The translations under genes and the position numbers were made by a program. From Myrmaecium sp. VS I D KN 1 (Eukaryota > Ascomycota > Dothideomycetes > Valsariales > Valsariaceae), in assembly GCA_019775845.1 (NCBI GenBank), contig JADQAV010000002.1:2480001-2544000 (forward strand): a DNA stretch of 64,000 nucleotides. The letters run 5' to 3'. This document shows positions 33,195-43,899 of the stretch, in pieces. The first letter of the stretch is position 1, and the number at the start of each line of letters is the position of its first letter. The notes beneath the pieces were generated by a model. That model ran no database searches, was not told where the DNA came from, and saw nothing but the letters and a program-made list of their open reading frames with translations.

Positions 33195-35428
33195 CATGAA
33201 TCGTCCAGGTCTGTGATTGCCCTCACTGAATAGCATCTCCTTCCCCACCAGGCTTCGTTCCTCGCTCTACATGAACGCCTTGCCTCGCTCTTTTGCCGCA
33301 TACATCAGACGCATAGCATCTTTCTGGACTTTTTCGTAAACGGTCGCTACTTCTTCGCTTTCCAGATCCCCCATGAGCTGTGCGATAGAGTTATCAGGGT
33401 GGACCTGGAATTACTGTCGCATGCTCCTACATTTGAGATTAGACATACCAATGCGCGAATAATCTGCTAACTGTGCGTGTTTCTTAGGACCTGGGCCACA
33501 GCCTCTTAGACCGGTACCGGGCAACATGTTCCAAACGCAACAGAATAGCGCTGCGAATCGTGGGGCCGCGCTGGGTACCACTGGCCGACTACAAAACGGA
33601 AAGATGGGTATGGCAGTCCAGGCCGTTGGGGCAAGAGCATTGGACTGATTTCTCGCAGGGGCTGGGTCAAGCTGGGCCTTTGGAGGCATGAACGGCGCAC
33701 CTGGCCTGTCGGGAGCTCAAGCGCGATCGAACACTGGCATGTCTAGCTTTGCGCAGACGATTGGTGGTTCGCAGTCACATACGCCTATAGATCTATCGTA
33801 AGTGTCAATTCGTTACTGCACATCATCACAGAGCATCCATACTTTGCCAAACTATCAGTTGCCGGAGGGGCAAAGGTCTATCTGGTCTCAGCTAGTGACT
33901 CCTACATCATTCGTTCACCCTGTGGAAGCTTGTGGATATGGCTTGCCTTCGGGTTACTGACTTTGATAGCGAGTTCCCTTCTTTATCCGGAACGCCTCAA
34001 TCACAGCAACATCAGAATGCATCCTCACAAGCTCTCTGGAATAACCCGAGTCCGAGCATTCGTTTAGCGCAACATACGCCCGTCCAGCGGCCCCAAGGGC
34101 AGAACACATCCACGCTAGGACAGAACGTACAACAATCGGGTCAGCAGAATCAAGCACAAACTCATGATGATGGCGTCAGTGGGAACCAGTCGCAGTATCC
34201 TGGGAGTGGCGACGATTACCGTTTCGGGGGGCAGAGCGGCATTGGACAGTTATCTAGCTCTGCGCAACCACAGACCAGCAATATAGACGAGTTCCCACCG
34301 TTAGGAGGTGGAGGCAGCGGTGAAGTAGGGCCTGACAGGCGTACTAGCATGATCCAAAATGCAGCATTTGGCGGGCTTGCTCAGAATCGCAGCAGTCTCA
34401 CCAGTCCCCGCGAAACGTCGGGATCGGTGACTGAAAACTCCGGTATAGTGAACTATGGGGCGCCCTTCTGTATCCTTCGAGTGCTGACATACTCACCAGT
34501 ACCACGCACGCAACTTGAAGCCATGAGAGCCGGCTCGTCATCCATGCAAGATCTGGATAGAACTATAAATGCCAACCAGAGATCAGCACAAGCGAGCTTT
34601 GCTGGCACACCAACGTCGCAACTTGCCATTCGCGGCGGTCAGAATCAGCAACAACCGATTGGCGCTCGCCCGCAGCAGCCGCAAAGTGAACAAGATTTTG
34701 GAGGCAGAGAAGTTGTGGGCTCTCCGAATCCGCAGCAACAGCAGCACCAGCACAAGAGACTTGCAGAAATGACCGAAATGGAGCGTTTTGGGTTACCGGG
34801 GTTATTGGCAATGATACCTCCGGACAGTCCCGACCATTCATCATTAGTCGTGGGTCAGGACCTTACTGCTCTTGGGCTGGACTTGAACAGACCGGAGTAA
34901 GTCAAATGTGTTCTGTCTTCAAAGGTCAGTACTGACGATACTCAGCAATGCCCCCCTTTACCAGACATTTGGCTCTCCCTTCATAGAGAAGGACACAAGG
35001 CCTGTGATACCGGAATTCACTCTACCGGCCGCCTACTCGGTCAATAATGTCCCACCCCTTGCAAGCAAGATGAGCAGTTTCTCTCATGAGACACTCTTAG
35101 CAATCTTTTACCAGTATCCTCGAGACGTGCTGCAAGAACTAGCAGCGCATGAACTGTAAGAGAATCCGCGACGGCATTGCCATCGGACAGATATGTTAAC
35201 CCTCTACCTAGCCACATGCGTGACTGGCGATGGCACAAAGTGCTCCGACAGTGGATGATGAAAGATCCGGAACTCCCGCCACCGCAGCGTGTCAGCGACA
35301 AGATCGAGCGCGGTTGGTATATCTTTTTCGATGTGACCAACTGGCGGCGTGAGCGACGAGAATTTGAGCTCAACTACGATGATCTAGATCAAAGACATAG
35401 CCAGACGCTGGCTGGCTCCACCGCCTAG
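33195..35428 (+). CDS. CDC36: Not2/Cdc36, Ccr4-Not complex subunit
   Basis: Core scaffold subunit of Ccr4-Not, which deadenylates mRNA and controls transcription. Proposed exons 33195-33207, 33488-33607, 33659-33797, 33970-34896, 34946-35155 and 35212-35428 give 541 residues. The 13-nt first coding exon (MNRP) and its 280-nt intron (branch-like ctaact, then ttcttag) were chosen because they keep phase into GPGPQPLRPVPGN. The chain is Gln/Ser/Gly-rich, with two DFxSLS/EFPxL-type motifs (IDLSEFPSLSG and IDEFPPLGGG). The C-terminal NOT2/3/5 box covers FGLPGLLAMIPPDSPDHSSL, LALGLDLN-type text, YQTFGSPF, SFSHETLLAIFYQYPRDVLQ, and RDWRWHKVLRQWMMKDPELP ending in a Trp/Tyr-rich strand. The C-terminus is secure; the first exon is the weakest part. 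Confidence 0.9.
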
Positions 35429-37094
35429 GGTTTTTCCATCTCACCTTTCTTCATGCTAGGGTCGCGCGGATGTATGGACCGCATTCGACGGTAGTCTACC
35501 GGGGCGAAAGCGGAGAATCGAGGGGTTGGCAATACCACCACTGCCCGGATTGGGGCATGTGGAAGTTCGCAGCATTTATCTCCCCAGCAGGGAGCATTCT
35601 CGAAAACGGCACACATTCAGATGTGGTCCTGGTTCGATTTGCTTATAGCTAATGGAAAGAATTTCACGCGTTTGATGAGCAAGAAACGTTCCATCGCGGC
35701 GCTCAGTTGTAGATTTTGTGTTGATACTAGTTTGTCGTGCCGGTGTGTCCTGGTATACTGTAATGTACGTGGGAGTGACTGGATAAGAGCGCAGAGTGGT
35801 CGCACACGCGCACGCGCACGTTAAACGTGTCCAAGGTAATTCGGACAGCACCGTTATATGCTTGTGTACGTTTGTTCCGACCCCTTTCGGTTCACAGAAA
35901 GATCTTCGTGATGAGACGAAGCGATGGGAGAGCGCGGCCATAAAACGGGAGGGGTTCGAGCATCGATCGCGAGGGATAGTCACGGCGGTCTTTATGCGAC
36001 CACCGCTGTGCTAGTTGCGAATGGAGGGTGGAGTGATAGGTTGCTTTAGCGCGATGTCCCTTCCCCCAGCTCAGTTGTAGTTGATCTTTAGTGCCGTCGT
36101 TATCACCGTTGTAAATAGGGTGGCTGAACGGTGTCGGGGGGTTCCACTGTGGGACGACGGCATCGAAATGCATCTGATGCCCGTCAATCGGCGGATCGAA
36201 GGCGGGAGAAGGATGCATACTGACTCTAGGGGAAACGATGGAGAAGCAGGTCGGTGCATACAGATGAGGTGCAGATTGCCCTCACTCCTTCAGTTACGGA
36301 TACCGAATGTATCGAACCGACCGCGTTTCCAGCCAGTAATGCCTCTATCAATCGAGAGTGCAGCGGTGAAAACTCTTGCTACGTCTCGCTCGCTCTCCCA
36401 TCAATTCAGCATCAACCAACACGGGACGGACGCTTCATCACCGACTGGATATGTCGTACGTATGTACTTGTACTTCCGCTATTTCCTTTACCTGTAATAC
36501 ATAAGTGATATACATACTGTAGATAGGTAGTGGTCGGAAGTGTGAGAAAAGCAATCCTGTACAATACGATTACTCGTACATACGATGTAGCCTATCGGGG
36601 TGTTCGGATCCTTCATCTGTATTCACAAATGGGATGGATCGATCCTCGCGAGCCCGAGGCAGCTTCGCCTAACATTGCTCCTAGCGGCCCCCACAAGCCG
36701 CCAATCGCCCTGGCCGACTAGCCGACTGGGTCCCGGCACACCGTCTGCCAACTCCTGCCCAGCCTCCCCATATCCCACCCGGACCGTCCCACGGCGGCCG
36801 GCACGCTCATTACCCACAGCCGTCGCCCAACAGCCCACAGCCCACAGTCCACAGTCCACAGTCCACAGTCCACAGTCCACAGCCATCAGCTTGCTTGGAC
36901 ACTTCTGCACCGCTGCACCGCTCCTGACCACGTCTCGCGACAGCCATTCGAATTGTCCCAACCCGCGCTCGCTTCTTCCCAGCCTTCGTCTTCAAAAAGT
37001 TCGCCCGTTCTCAGAGCAGATTCCCCGCCTTGCCATATAATCTTCCCGCCCCAGCGCGCCCCCTCCCCATCCTTCTCCTCTCTTTTCCTCCACA
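35429..37094. other. Long intergenic region
   Basis: About 1.67 kb with no supported gene. It holds a GCAC-type alternating run near 35805-35823 and the CCACAGT tandem repeat near its right end, and becomes C-rich (CT-rich) just before 37095. Confidence 0.5.
36835..36883 (+). repeat. Tandem repeat of CCACAGT, seven copies
   Basis: Seven consecutive 7-bp units; the first and last vary in the seventh base. The array lies about 210 bases upstream of the start codon at 37095, so it may be in the promoter or 5' UTR. Confidence 0.9.
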
Positions 37095-38264
37095 ATGTTC
37101 TTCAAGCGCCGTTCCCGTGCAAACAGCTACGTTGACGAAAACTCAGCTCCCCTCGCCCGTCGCAGCTCCGAACAGTACGAGAGATACGAACGTCCAGCTT
37201 CCGAGTCTCGCACTGTTAGCGGTCATAACGCCCAAGTCACCTCGCCTGACGCTGTCGCCGACCCTACCGTTACAGCCGACGCGAAGGACATGTATCCTCG
37301 CCCTCAAGCTCCTCAAGAAGCATACGGTTCTACACGCATGTCCTCGGGAAACACCGGCAGACTCAACTCCATCCCATCGCACCAGTCCCAGCCCAATCTC
37401 GGCATGGGTGCTCAAACAAGAACGGCTCCGGCGCCTATGCCTGACCTGCTGGCCCAAGCCTTCAACCAGGCTCTCGCTCCGTACACAGCTCAGATTGAGC
37501 AGTTGGAGCAAGAGAACCAAGAGTTGAGGAATTGGATCGAATCTTTAGAGAATGAGAGGAAAGAGGTGCATGCGTGGATCGACAAGAGGGGATTACGGCC
37601 CGGTAAGTTGAAGCTCTACTGAAACGACTCCGTAAAACATACCTAATGTAGAACCTATCTAGATGTGCCGCCGTCAATCGCTCGTATCATGGACTCTCCA
37701 ACTGCCGAGTCTGCGCACAACCTCAATGCGCAACTTGACCGCAAGATTACCATCGTCAACTTCGACCTACACCGTTTGCAGGATGACCTCAATGACTCCA
37801 TTTCCAGCTCTCACTTCGCCGATGCCATGCTTAAGTTTCTTCCCGACATCGCACGCCTTTCCCAACTTCCAACTGGGCCTAAATACGCCTTTGACCTTAT
37901 CCTCAAGCTTGGAGGAAACTTGAACTCCCATGGCGGGCTTGACACCGGCGACGAGGCAGACCTTAAAGCCCGTCGTGACTTTTACGGTAAACTTGACAAC
38001 GCCATGGTTGAAGTCGTTCGCCGCCGATTCGCGGAGCAGGAAGATTGGATGGTCGGTCGCGAAATCAAACGCATTCAGAAGACGGCAGAGTACGTGAAAA
38101 GCTTCGGCATCGAACCGTATTTCCCCGCCACTATGGCCCTCATGCTCCGCGAGCAGGAATATCGCGGGGCAACCGCTGGGTCTGTGCCTACTGAACGCAT
38201 GGATCGCATGAGCATCAACGGTGGAGCACCGGGCGCGAACAGCCCGACCCGCGGGTACCAGTGA
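37095..38264 (+). CDS. Unknown fungal protein with central coiled coil
   Basis: Two exons (37095-37602, 37663-38264; 60-nt intron gtaagt...tag) give 369 residues. Residues 1-115 are polar and probably disordered (MFFKRRSRANSYVDENSAPL). A coiled coil follows at about 118-160 (YTAQIEQLEQENQELRNWIE and SLENERKEVHAWID). The C-terminal 200 residues are helical and well ordered (HNLNAQLDRKITIVNFDLHR; FLPDIARLSQLPTGPKYAFD; RRDFYGKLDNAMVEVVRRRF), then a short Gly/Ser tail. No catalytic motif is seen. I do not recognise the family. The split of basic head, coiled coil and helical domain suggests a structural or adaptor role. Confidence 0.75.
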
Positions 38265-39656
38265 CTCGAGCGGGAAGGCGAGGAGATCACATGGAGGGAT
38301 GTCTAGCGCCGCCGGCGTAACCTCTTTCCGTCGCTGGTAGAGTTTACAATTGCTCTCCAGCCTATCGAAGTCTTTTCTTGGCAGATGGCAGGTTCCCGTT
38401 GTTGTGCGATGCTCAGTGTGAGCTGCCCAGCTCAACGTGCGCTAGCGAGGTCCTTCACTGTACTTGGCTTATTCAGTGGATCTACATTCTCAGGAGGCAT
38501 GAGCTTTTGCATAACTCAGCGAGAGAGGGGATTGCGTCGGCAGGCGAGCTATCTGGCGATATCAGATCCCCCCTTCAGCGGCGTTCACGAACCTTCTTAA
38601 CCGACGGCTTGCCCATTCTCTGAGGAACCGGAATAGCAAAGTAGGGCGGAGAGTGCCAGCTCGTCATTTCCCATTCCTTTTCTCATTTCTACTCTTTGGA
38701 AGCCCCACGGTTGGCGATGTAATACCCATAACGACAGTTTCCTTTCTCCTTTTTTACTTCATCCCTTTCATACTATTTTTTGAGCCTGAGAACAAAAGCA
38801 AGAAGGCCAGAACTACCAGCGTACTTGTTTTTTTCCTTTCTTGATGCGGGCAGTAGATATCGTTGGCTTTTTTCTTTCCACTTGACTTCTTCTATTCTCT
38901 TTTCTGGGCTTGGATGGGGATCAACGAACAGAGTCCAACTGTTTATTTTAGCCCGACCGAGGATTACGAATGGCTTTTCGATTTCTCTTTATTCTTTCCA
39001 TCTTTTCATCGCTACCAACTACGCAGAGCATGGCCATCATCATGATCAAGGAGCGGGTCATTTTCGGTTCTATCCATACGATGTTACATGGTTAACAAGA
39101 ATCACGCTGTTAACGAGAGTAGAAGGGGAGAAGAAAGGTTAATGTGATAATGACTTTCGGATTTTTGTTCCCGTTCATTTCCTTCCGGTATGTATGGATT
39201 TCCTCTGGCCACCGTATTAGAATTCATCCATATAACACCATAAGCGGCCTCATATTCGTTTTCCTTTCTTTTCAATACCTTTCCTTCTCTCTCTCTCTTT
39301 TCTTTCTCGCCTTGCACTTGCTCACCGGATTGTTCAGTGTTGAAAAGGTAAGGGCGGGAAAGAACGGATATTATTTGATTAAGCCTGTTTACACTCGTCC
39401 GATCAACTAGTCTAGCCTCGCTCGGGGTCGCCAACTTCCCCGCATGTTGTCGCGCGCCAAGCACGGGCGGTCGTACCTCCTCAACCAACCCTACGTCATT
39501 CTCACCTTCCCGAGCACCGTTTGTCCCTCATGACCTGAAACACCACGACCCAGCCGGACCATATATAACTTGCTCCTGCAGATTTCCTCACTTTCAAACC
39601 CGTTTCCCGTCCCCCTCTCTCCACTCACCACAGACCAAGCTCTCCTCTTCCTCAAG
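38265..39656. other. Long intergenic region
   Basis: About 1.4 kb, T-rich in the middle (38680-39360) and pyrimidine-rich before the start codon at 39657, where a leader for the DUF1774 gene is likely. No gene or RNA is supported. Confidence 0.45.
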
Positions 39657-40796
39657 ATGTCGGATACCGCTGCGCGTGTGCACGATGGGGTCCACTCAGG
39701 TACGTCTTTTCCTGTACCTGCGGTCTTCCCGCAATGACTAGCTTTGGCTAGGATGGGGAACAAGGCTAAAACTGATTCGTCTCTCCAGTGAACCCATTTA
39801 AAAGTGAGGATGAGTACTCGCGCAGGAGCATTCTCTCGTACAAGATCTTCACAGCCTTGTCGTGGCTCCTGGTAGTCATCACTAGCATCTACTACACCTT
39901 CCACTCTCCGGATGAAGGACACAAGCCTAGGAGGACGATCTGGGGCCAGAATAGGGCGCACCACACTCCGTTTGCCGTCAACTCCGTCATGACGAGCATC
40001 TATTGGTATGTTGATTCCCGACTTGCAAGCATGCCTTCTGTAATCTATGTCCAAGCTTCATTCAAGCTGCAAGCCTGCGGATTGAAGCTGATTGGGATGG
40101 TATACATATAGGATTGTCCTCTACATTCTCCAGCTCGGTTATGTCTGGCACCTCTTTTCCTCCAATGCCGTCTATGTCACATCTGCCGCTCATGTCGGCT
40201 CACACTTCATCTTCCACAACCTACTTCTCTTCGGCTTCATCCACCTTTGGGTCCGTTCACACTTCTGGCTCGCCCTTGTGCTTCTGATCATCAACTTCTT
40301 CAATTTGACTTCTGCCTACTTCCGTCATAGCACGACGCCGCGCTTCATCCACATTCCTGCTGTCAGTGGCCCGCTGGCCTGGAACTTCGTGGCACTTTAC
40401 TGGGTTGGCGCTGCTGCCATTGACGGATACCATGCTGGCCTCCCCGCCCGCATCGTCGCCAACATCTTCATCTGGGGAATTCTCGTCTACGGCCTTTTCC
40501 ATCTGGCCGCTTACAAGGACTATACTATTGGGTTTGCCTTGAGTTATCTGGCTGCCGGTGAGTACCTTTCATTAGTGACACCTTTTTTCGAGAATATCCA
40601 TTGCTAATTATCAATAGCAATCGGCGTCGGTCAGTTCCTCACACATGCCATTGCCCTGCAGTGGATCTTCGCTTTCACCATTATGGCTCTCTTGTTCATC
40701 GCTTCGCTTGCCGTAAGCTTTGGTCACAGCCCATTCGGCCGTGGTGAGATTGTCAGCGAGGACCGTGAAAGGGCACCATTATTGGCTGATGATTAA
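39657..40796 (+). CDS. DUF1774-type integral membrane protein
   Basis: Exons 39657-39699, 39789-40005, 40112-40557 and 40618-40796 give 294 residues. After a short polar head come about seven hydrophobic segments (for example ILSYKIFTALSWLLVVITSI, IVLYILQLGYVWHLF, FWLALVLLIINFFNL, NIFIWGILVYGLFHLAA, WIFAFTIMALLFIASLAVSF) and an acidic C-terminal tail (RERAPLLADD) with a dileucine-like PLL signal that may route it to the vacuole or endosome. I place it in the fungal DUF1774 family from its overall layout; no function is established for that family. Confidence 0.75.
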
Positions 40797-41241
40797 GCTT
40801 GGGCCTCTCAAAGGATGCATACAGAGAACTCCATTGCCCATGAACCCTCAAACTGTTAGCTCTACGGTTCAGAGCTGAGAAGATCGTCCCGGGCAAAGTT
40901 TTGAACAAGTAATTATCAAGCAGGAAATCACAGAGAAAAGGTTTTTCAGGGGTGAAACTGGCTTACTACTCTAACCACGTTCATTGCAGGAGAGTGGAGC
41001 TATAAACTCCTCTATCTATATGAATGCCTAGTTCGGACTTCTACCAGTATTATTGGCGTTGGAGCACCATTTGGACTCCTATTGTCTTCACTTCCCAACT
41101 CCAGCGCCCCACATGTCTCTTCGAAATTTGTCTATATCGTAGCTCAATACCCTTACTTGAAAATCTTAATGTTTACCTCGTTCCTCATCTTAGGAGGCAC
41201 TGGCACCATGACCAGAATATCAGCTACTGTATCGTTCTTCT
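40797..41241. other. Convergent spacer
   Basis: About 445 bases between the stop codons of the DUF1774 gene (+) and the Nudix gene (-). Nothing further is seen. Confidence 0.4.
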
Positions 41242-42125
41242 CTATGGGCTATGCATTTGTGAAGGAGCAACGTCTGGTCGCTGTACAAAGAGGTTCTCTA
41301 GGGGAAGGAAAAGCTTGCCCTGTGGCGTTTCCTTACCGGCAGCTTGCTTCAACGCCCAGCTCTTGAGGCCATCCCAGTGTATCCAGCTCCATCCTTTGCA
41401 CTTGTGCGGTTCGAGATTCTGTGGCTGGAATAAACTTCATCAATATCCCGATCAACCATACTCAACAACAGCAGCAGCAAAGAGGCTGAGCCTCCACGAG
41501 ATATTGGGAACGATGGGGTAAACCCAGAAGCACACACAGACACATACCTCAGGTGCCTGCCCCTCCTTCTCGTCCGGGAGCCGGCAGGCCATGAAGATGG
41601 TACAGTAGTGCTTTCGCTCCTCGGGCCAGACGCTGTTGACGGCCGTCAGGAAGCGTAACTCGCGCGAGGGCTCCTTTGTCGCCATCGGCGTCGTAGTCGT
41701 TGGCATGGTCAGCCCGGTTTCCTCGAGCAGTTCGCGGGCCGCGCACTCTTCGAACGACTCGCCGTATTCGAGGTGGCCGCCGGGGAGGGCGAAGGTACCT
41801 AATGATGTGTTTAAGTAGATGCTGGCGAGGATATGGCGTTGATAAGGAGAAGGAGAAGGAAGGGGGATGAAGATGAAGATGAAGATGAAGATGAAGATGA
41901 AGATGAAGATGAAAAGGACGGGAAAAGATAGAAAAAGAAAGATAGCACAGAGATCACTGAAAGATTTAAGACGAATGAAGTATTTTACTCTTTTTCCCAA
42001 TGTTCATTATCAATTGCAAATTTCGAAAAAAACTCACCTGCACCATGACTCCCCATGCGCTCGCCAATGATGACTTCGCCCTTGTCGTTGAAGACGAAGA
42101 CGCCAATACCTATCTTGGGATCCAT
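41242..42125 (-). CDS. Nudix hydrolase, NUDT15-like
   Basis: Small hydrolase of a nucleoside-diphosphate-linked substrate, possibly a nucleotide-pool sanitiser. Exons 42125-42038, 41798-41548 and 41418-41242 give 171 residues. It starts MDPKIGIGVFVFNDKGEVII, then GERMGSHGAG joins TFALPGGHLEYGESFEECAA. The full Nudix box G-x5-E-x7-RELLEETGL lies at residues 37-59, with catalytic Glu55/Glu56. After the second splice come NLEPHKCKGWSWIHWDGLKS and a LFLPLENLF segment, as in NUDT15/plant NUDT1 relatives. Intron 1 (239 nt) contains a GATGAA microsatellite. An open frame runs upstream of the chosen Met but has no Nudix-like text. Confidence 0.9.
41866..41912 (+). repeat. (GATGAA)n microsatellite in an intron
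   Basis: About eight copies of the 6-bp unit, inside intron 1 of the Nudix gene. Read on the gene strand it is a pyrimidine-rich (TTCATC)n array located between donor and branch region. Confidence 0.9.
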
Positions 42126-42616
42126 AGGTCCGCTCTTTCCGTTAACTTTTCTTGGCCTCTGGATGTCCGATCTAGAGGAGTTATAAACGAGACGACGAGC
42201 TGAGAGATCGGCTTTGTAGTTGGTGGATTTTGTTCTCCTTTCGCTCTCAGAAAGGTGGGGATCATAAGGTAGGAATATGTGCGGTACGGACTCACCGGCC
42301 GAGGGACCACCGAACAGAACACTGGAGCCTTTCTCCCGCCAGATGAAGACGGCGGTATTTGGAACTAAAAGAGACATCAAGCACGTAGGAATAATGCTCT
42401 AGAAATGGATCGCAGAATCCTTTGACAGCATTTGGTCCGGAGAGTTTGCTATAAACTATTAATAAACCTGATTAATTATAAATATGATATTGAAGCGCCG
42501 AATCTCAGATCATACAACCTCATTACGCGTTACATCGTTATATCAATCCGTATATACATCATATGGGGTATTAGCTGACAACATCCTTTCCTAAACGCCG
42601 AGCTAGAGGAGGCTCA
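42126..42616. other. Spacer, Nudix gene promoter
   Basis: About 490 bases, locally AT-rich (42440-42560). An open frame continues upstream from the Nudix exon through part of it but without conserved content. Confidence 0.45.
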
Positions 42617-43567
42617 TCACATCTCTATCAGATCTGGTGCGGCCGGTCCCACGCCTCTCAGCAGAACGATGGTGTTCCCGTTCTGACAGGTCTCCCCAAT
42701 CTTCTCCGAGAACTCCAGCAGCCTGCCAGCCTCAACGTGGAACACCCGGAGCTTCTCCTCCTCGCCACCGCCACGATTGTTCACGTTCTGAACTTGCAAG
42801 GCCTTCGCCGCCAGGTCTAACACGCGGCCCACGCTCCAATCTTTGTTGAAGAAGAAGGCGCCGGTGGGATATTTGGCAGTGGTGGTGTCGGCGGAGGCCT
42901 CGACGTGGAGATACACACGTTTGTCCGCGGGGACCGACGCCTCACCCTTCGCGGTCGCTTTCAGCTTGTTCACATCCGCTATTCGGGACGCCGCCGTAGG
43001 TCTGGACGGTGCGGCGCTCGTCGTCTTCGATGCCGTAGCCGATGCTCTCTTGCTCGCCCCCCATGCCTTGAGCTTTTCCAGAGCAGCAAGGCCCCTCTCC
43101 CGTTGTGTTTGCAGCCCGGATGGCCTCGCTCCGATGGGCTTCAGCTTACTACAGTCGTGATCCTCGCGCATGCGATGCTTGAGGCAGTATGAGCGGTTGC
43201 AGTTCGGACATTGGATACCGGGTGTGAGTGGGGTGTTGATGAGCGTTTTACAGGTTGGGGAGGAGCACTGCTGTTCGTGGTTCAACAAGGTCGGCTTCGG
43301 GGTCGGCTTATAGTTTGTACTGGCAGCCTGGCGGCGCGCGCGTGCCCAGGCGCCGGCGTTCGGACAGCTGTGCGCAGTTTCGGTACGATGATCAAGGCAG
43401 AATTTGCTATTTCACATGTCAGTCAATCAGTTTCGTCTTGCTACGCGCGCGGAGAAGGGTCTTGCTTACCCTTTGCAGCTTTCGCATCTGAACGGCAGAA
43501 AGTCGAGCTGATGGCAGAAAGGCATCTGGCAATGCGCGCCAATCGCTTCAACGTCGCCGGTGGCCAT
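42617..43567 (-). CDS. CUZ1: AN1-type zinc finger protein, Cuz1/ZFAND1-like
   Basis: Adaptor that links Cdc48/p97 and the proteasome, known in yeast and man for arsenite stress and stress-granule clearance. Exons 43567-43470 and 43406-42617 give 295 residues. Two AN1 fingers: C13-x4-C18-x9-C28-x2-C31-x4-C36-x2-H39-x5-H45-x-C47, split by the intron after ESCKG, and a second beginning CSSPTCKTL and ending RMREDHDC. A basic Ala/Ser linker leads to a ubiquitin-like C-terminal domain (VYLHVEA...FFFNKDWSVGRVLDLAAKAL, ending GNTIVLLRGVG). The order AN1-AN1-UBL fits Cuz1/ZFAND1. It shares a 332-bp divergent promoter with the queuine transferase gene. Confidence 0.9.
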
Positions 43568-43899
43568 GCTGGTATAGCTCTGCGACTCTGCGTTTTCGGG
43601 ATGCGGAGAAGCCATGATGAGAGAGCGGGAGGCGAATTATTTATAGAGGAAGAGCTCTGCTATGGGTTGGAGCGGCGACAATGCTCCGGCCGGCGGATGA
43701 TTAATGGGTGAGAAGCTGCTCGAAGCAGGGGCTCCAGGAACCCGTAATCAGGGTCCAAGATTGACAGCCGCGCTGACTTGGACGCGGGGCTGGACACTAG
43801 CGGCACTGAGTCATGCTCGTCGGCGTCTGGATTTCTCGTCCGCCTTCTGATAAATCTGGGGTTTTAGACAACCACCAACGGATTATGCATACTCGTACA
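43568..43899. promoter_or_regulatory. Divergent promoter region, CUZ1-like / queuine transferase
   Basis: The 332 bases between two start codons pointing apart; no gene inside. Both transcripts must start here. Confidence 0.5.

Noticed and set aside
34460-34489. A gt...ag segment of 30 nt within Not2 that could be an intron without frame change
   Set aside because: 30 nt is below the usual lower limit of fungal introns, and no branch site fits. I kept it as coding.
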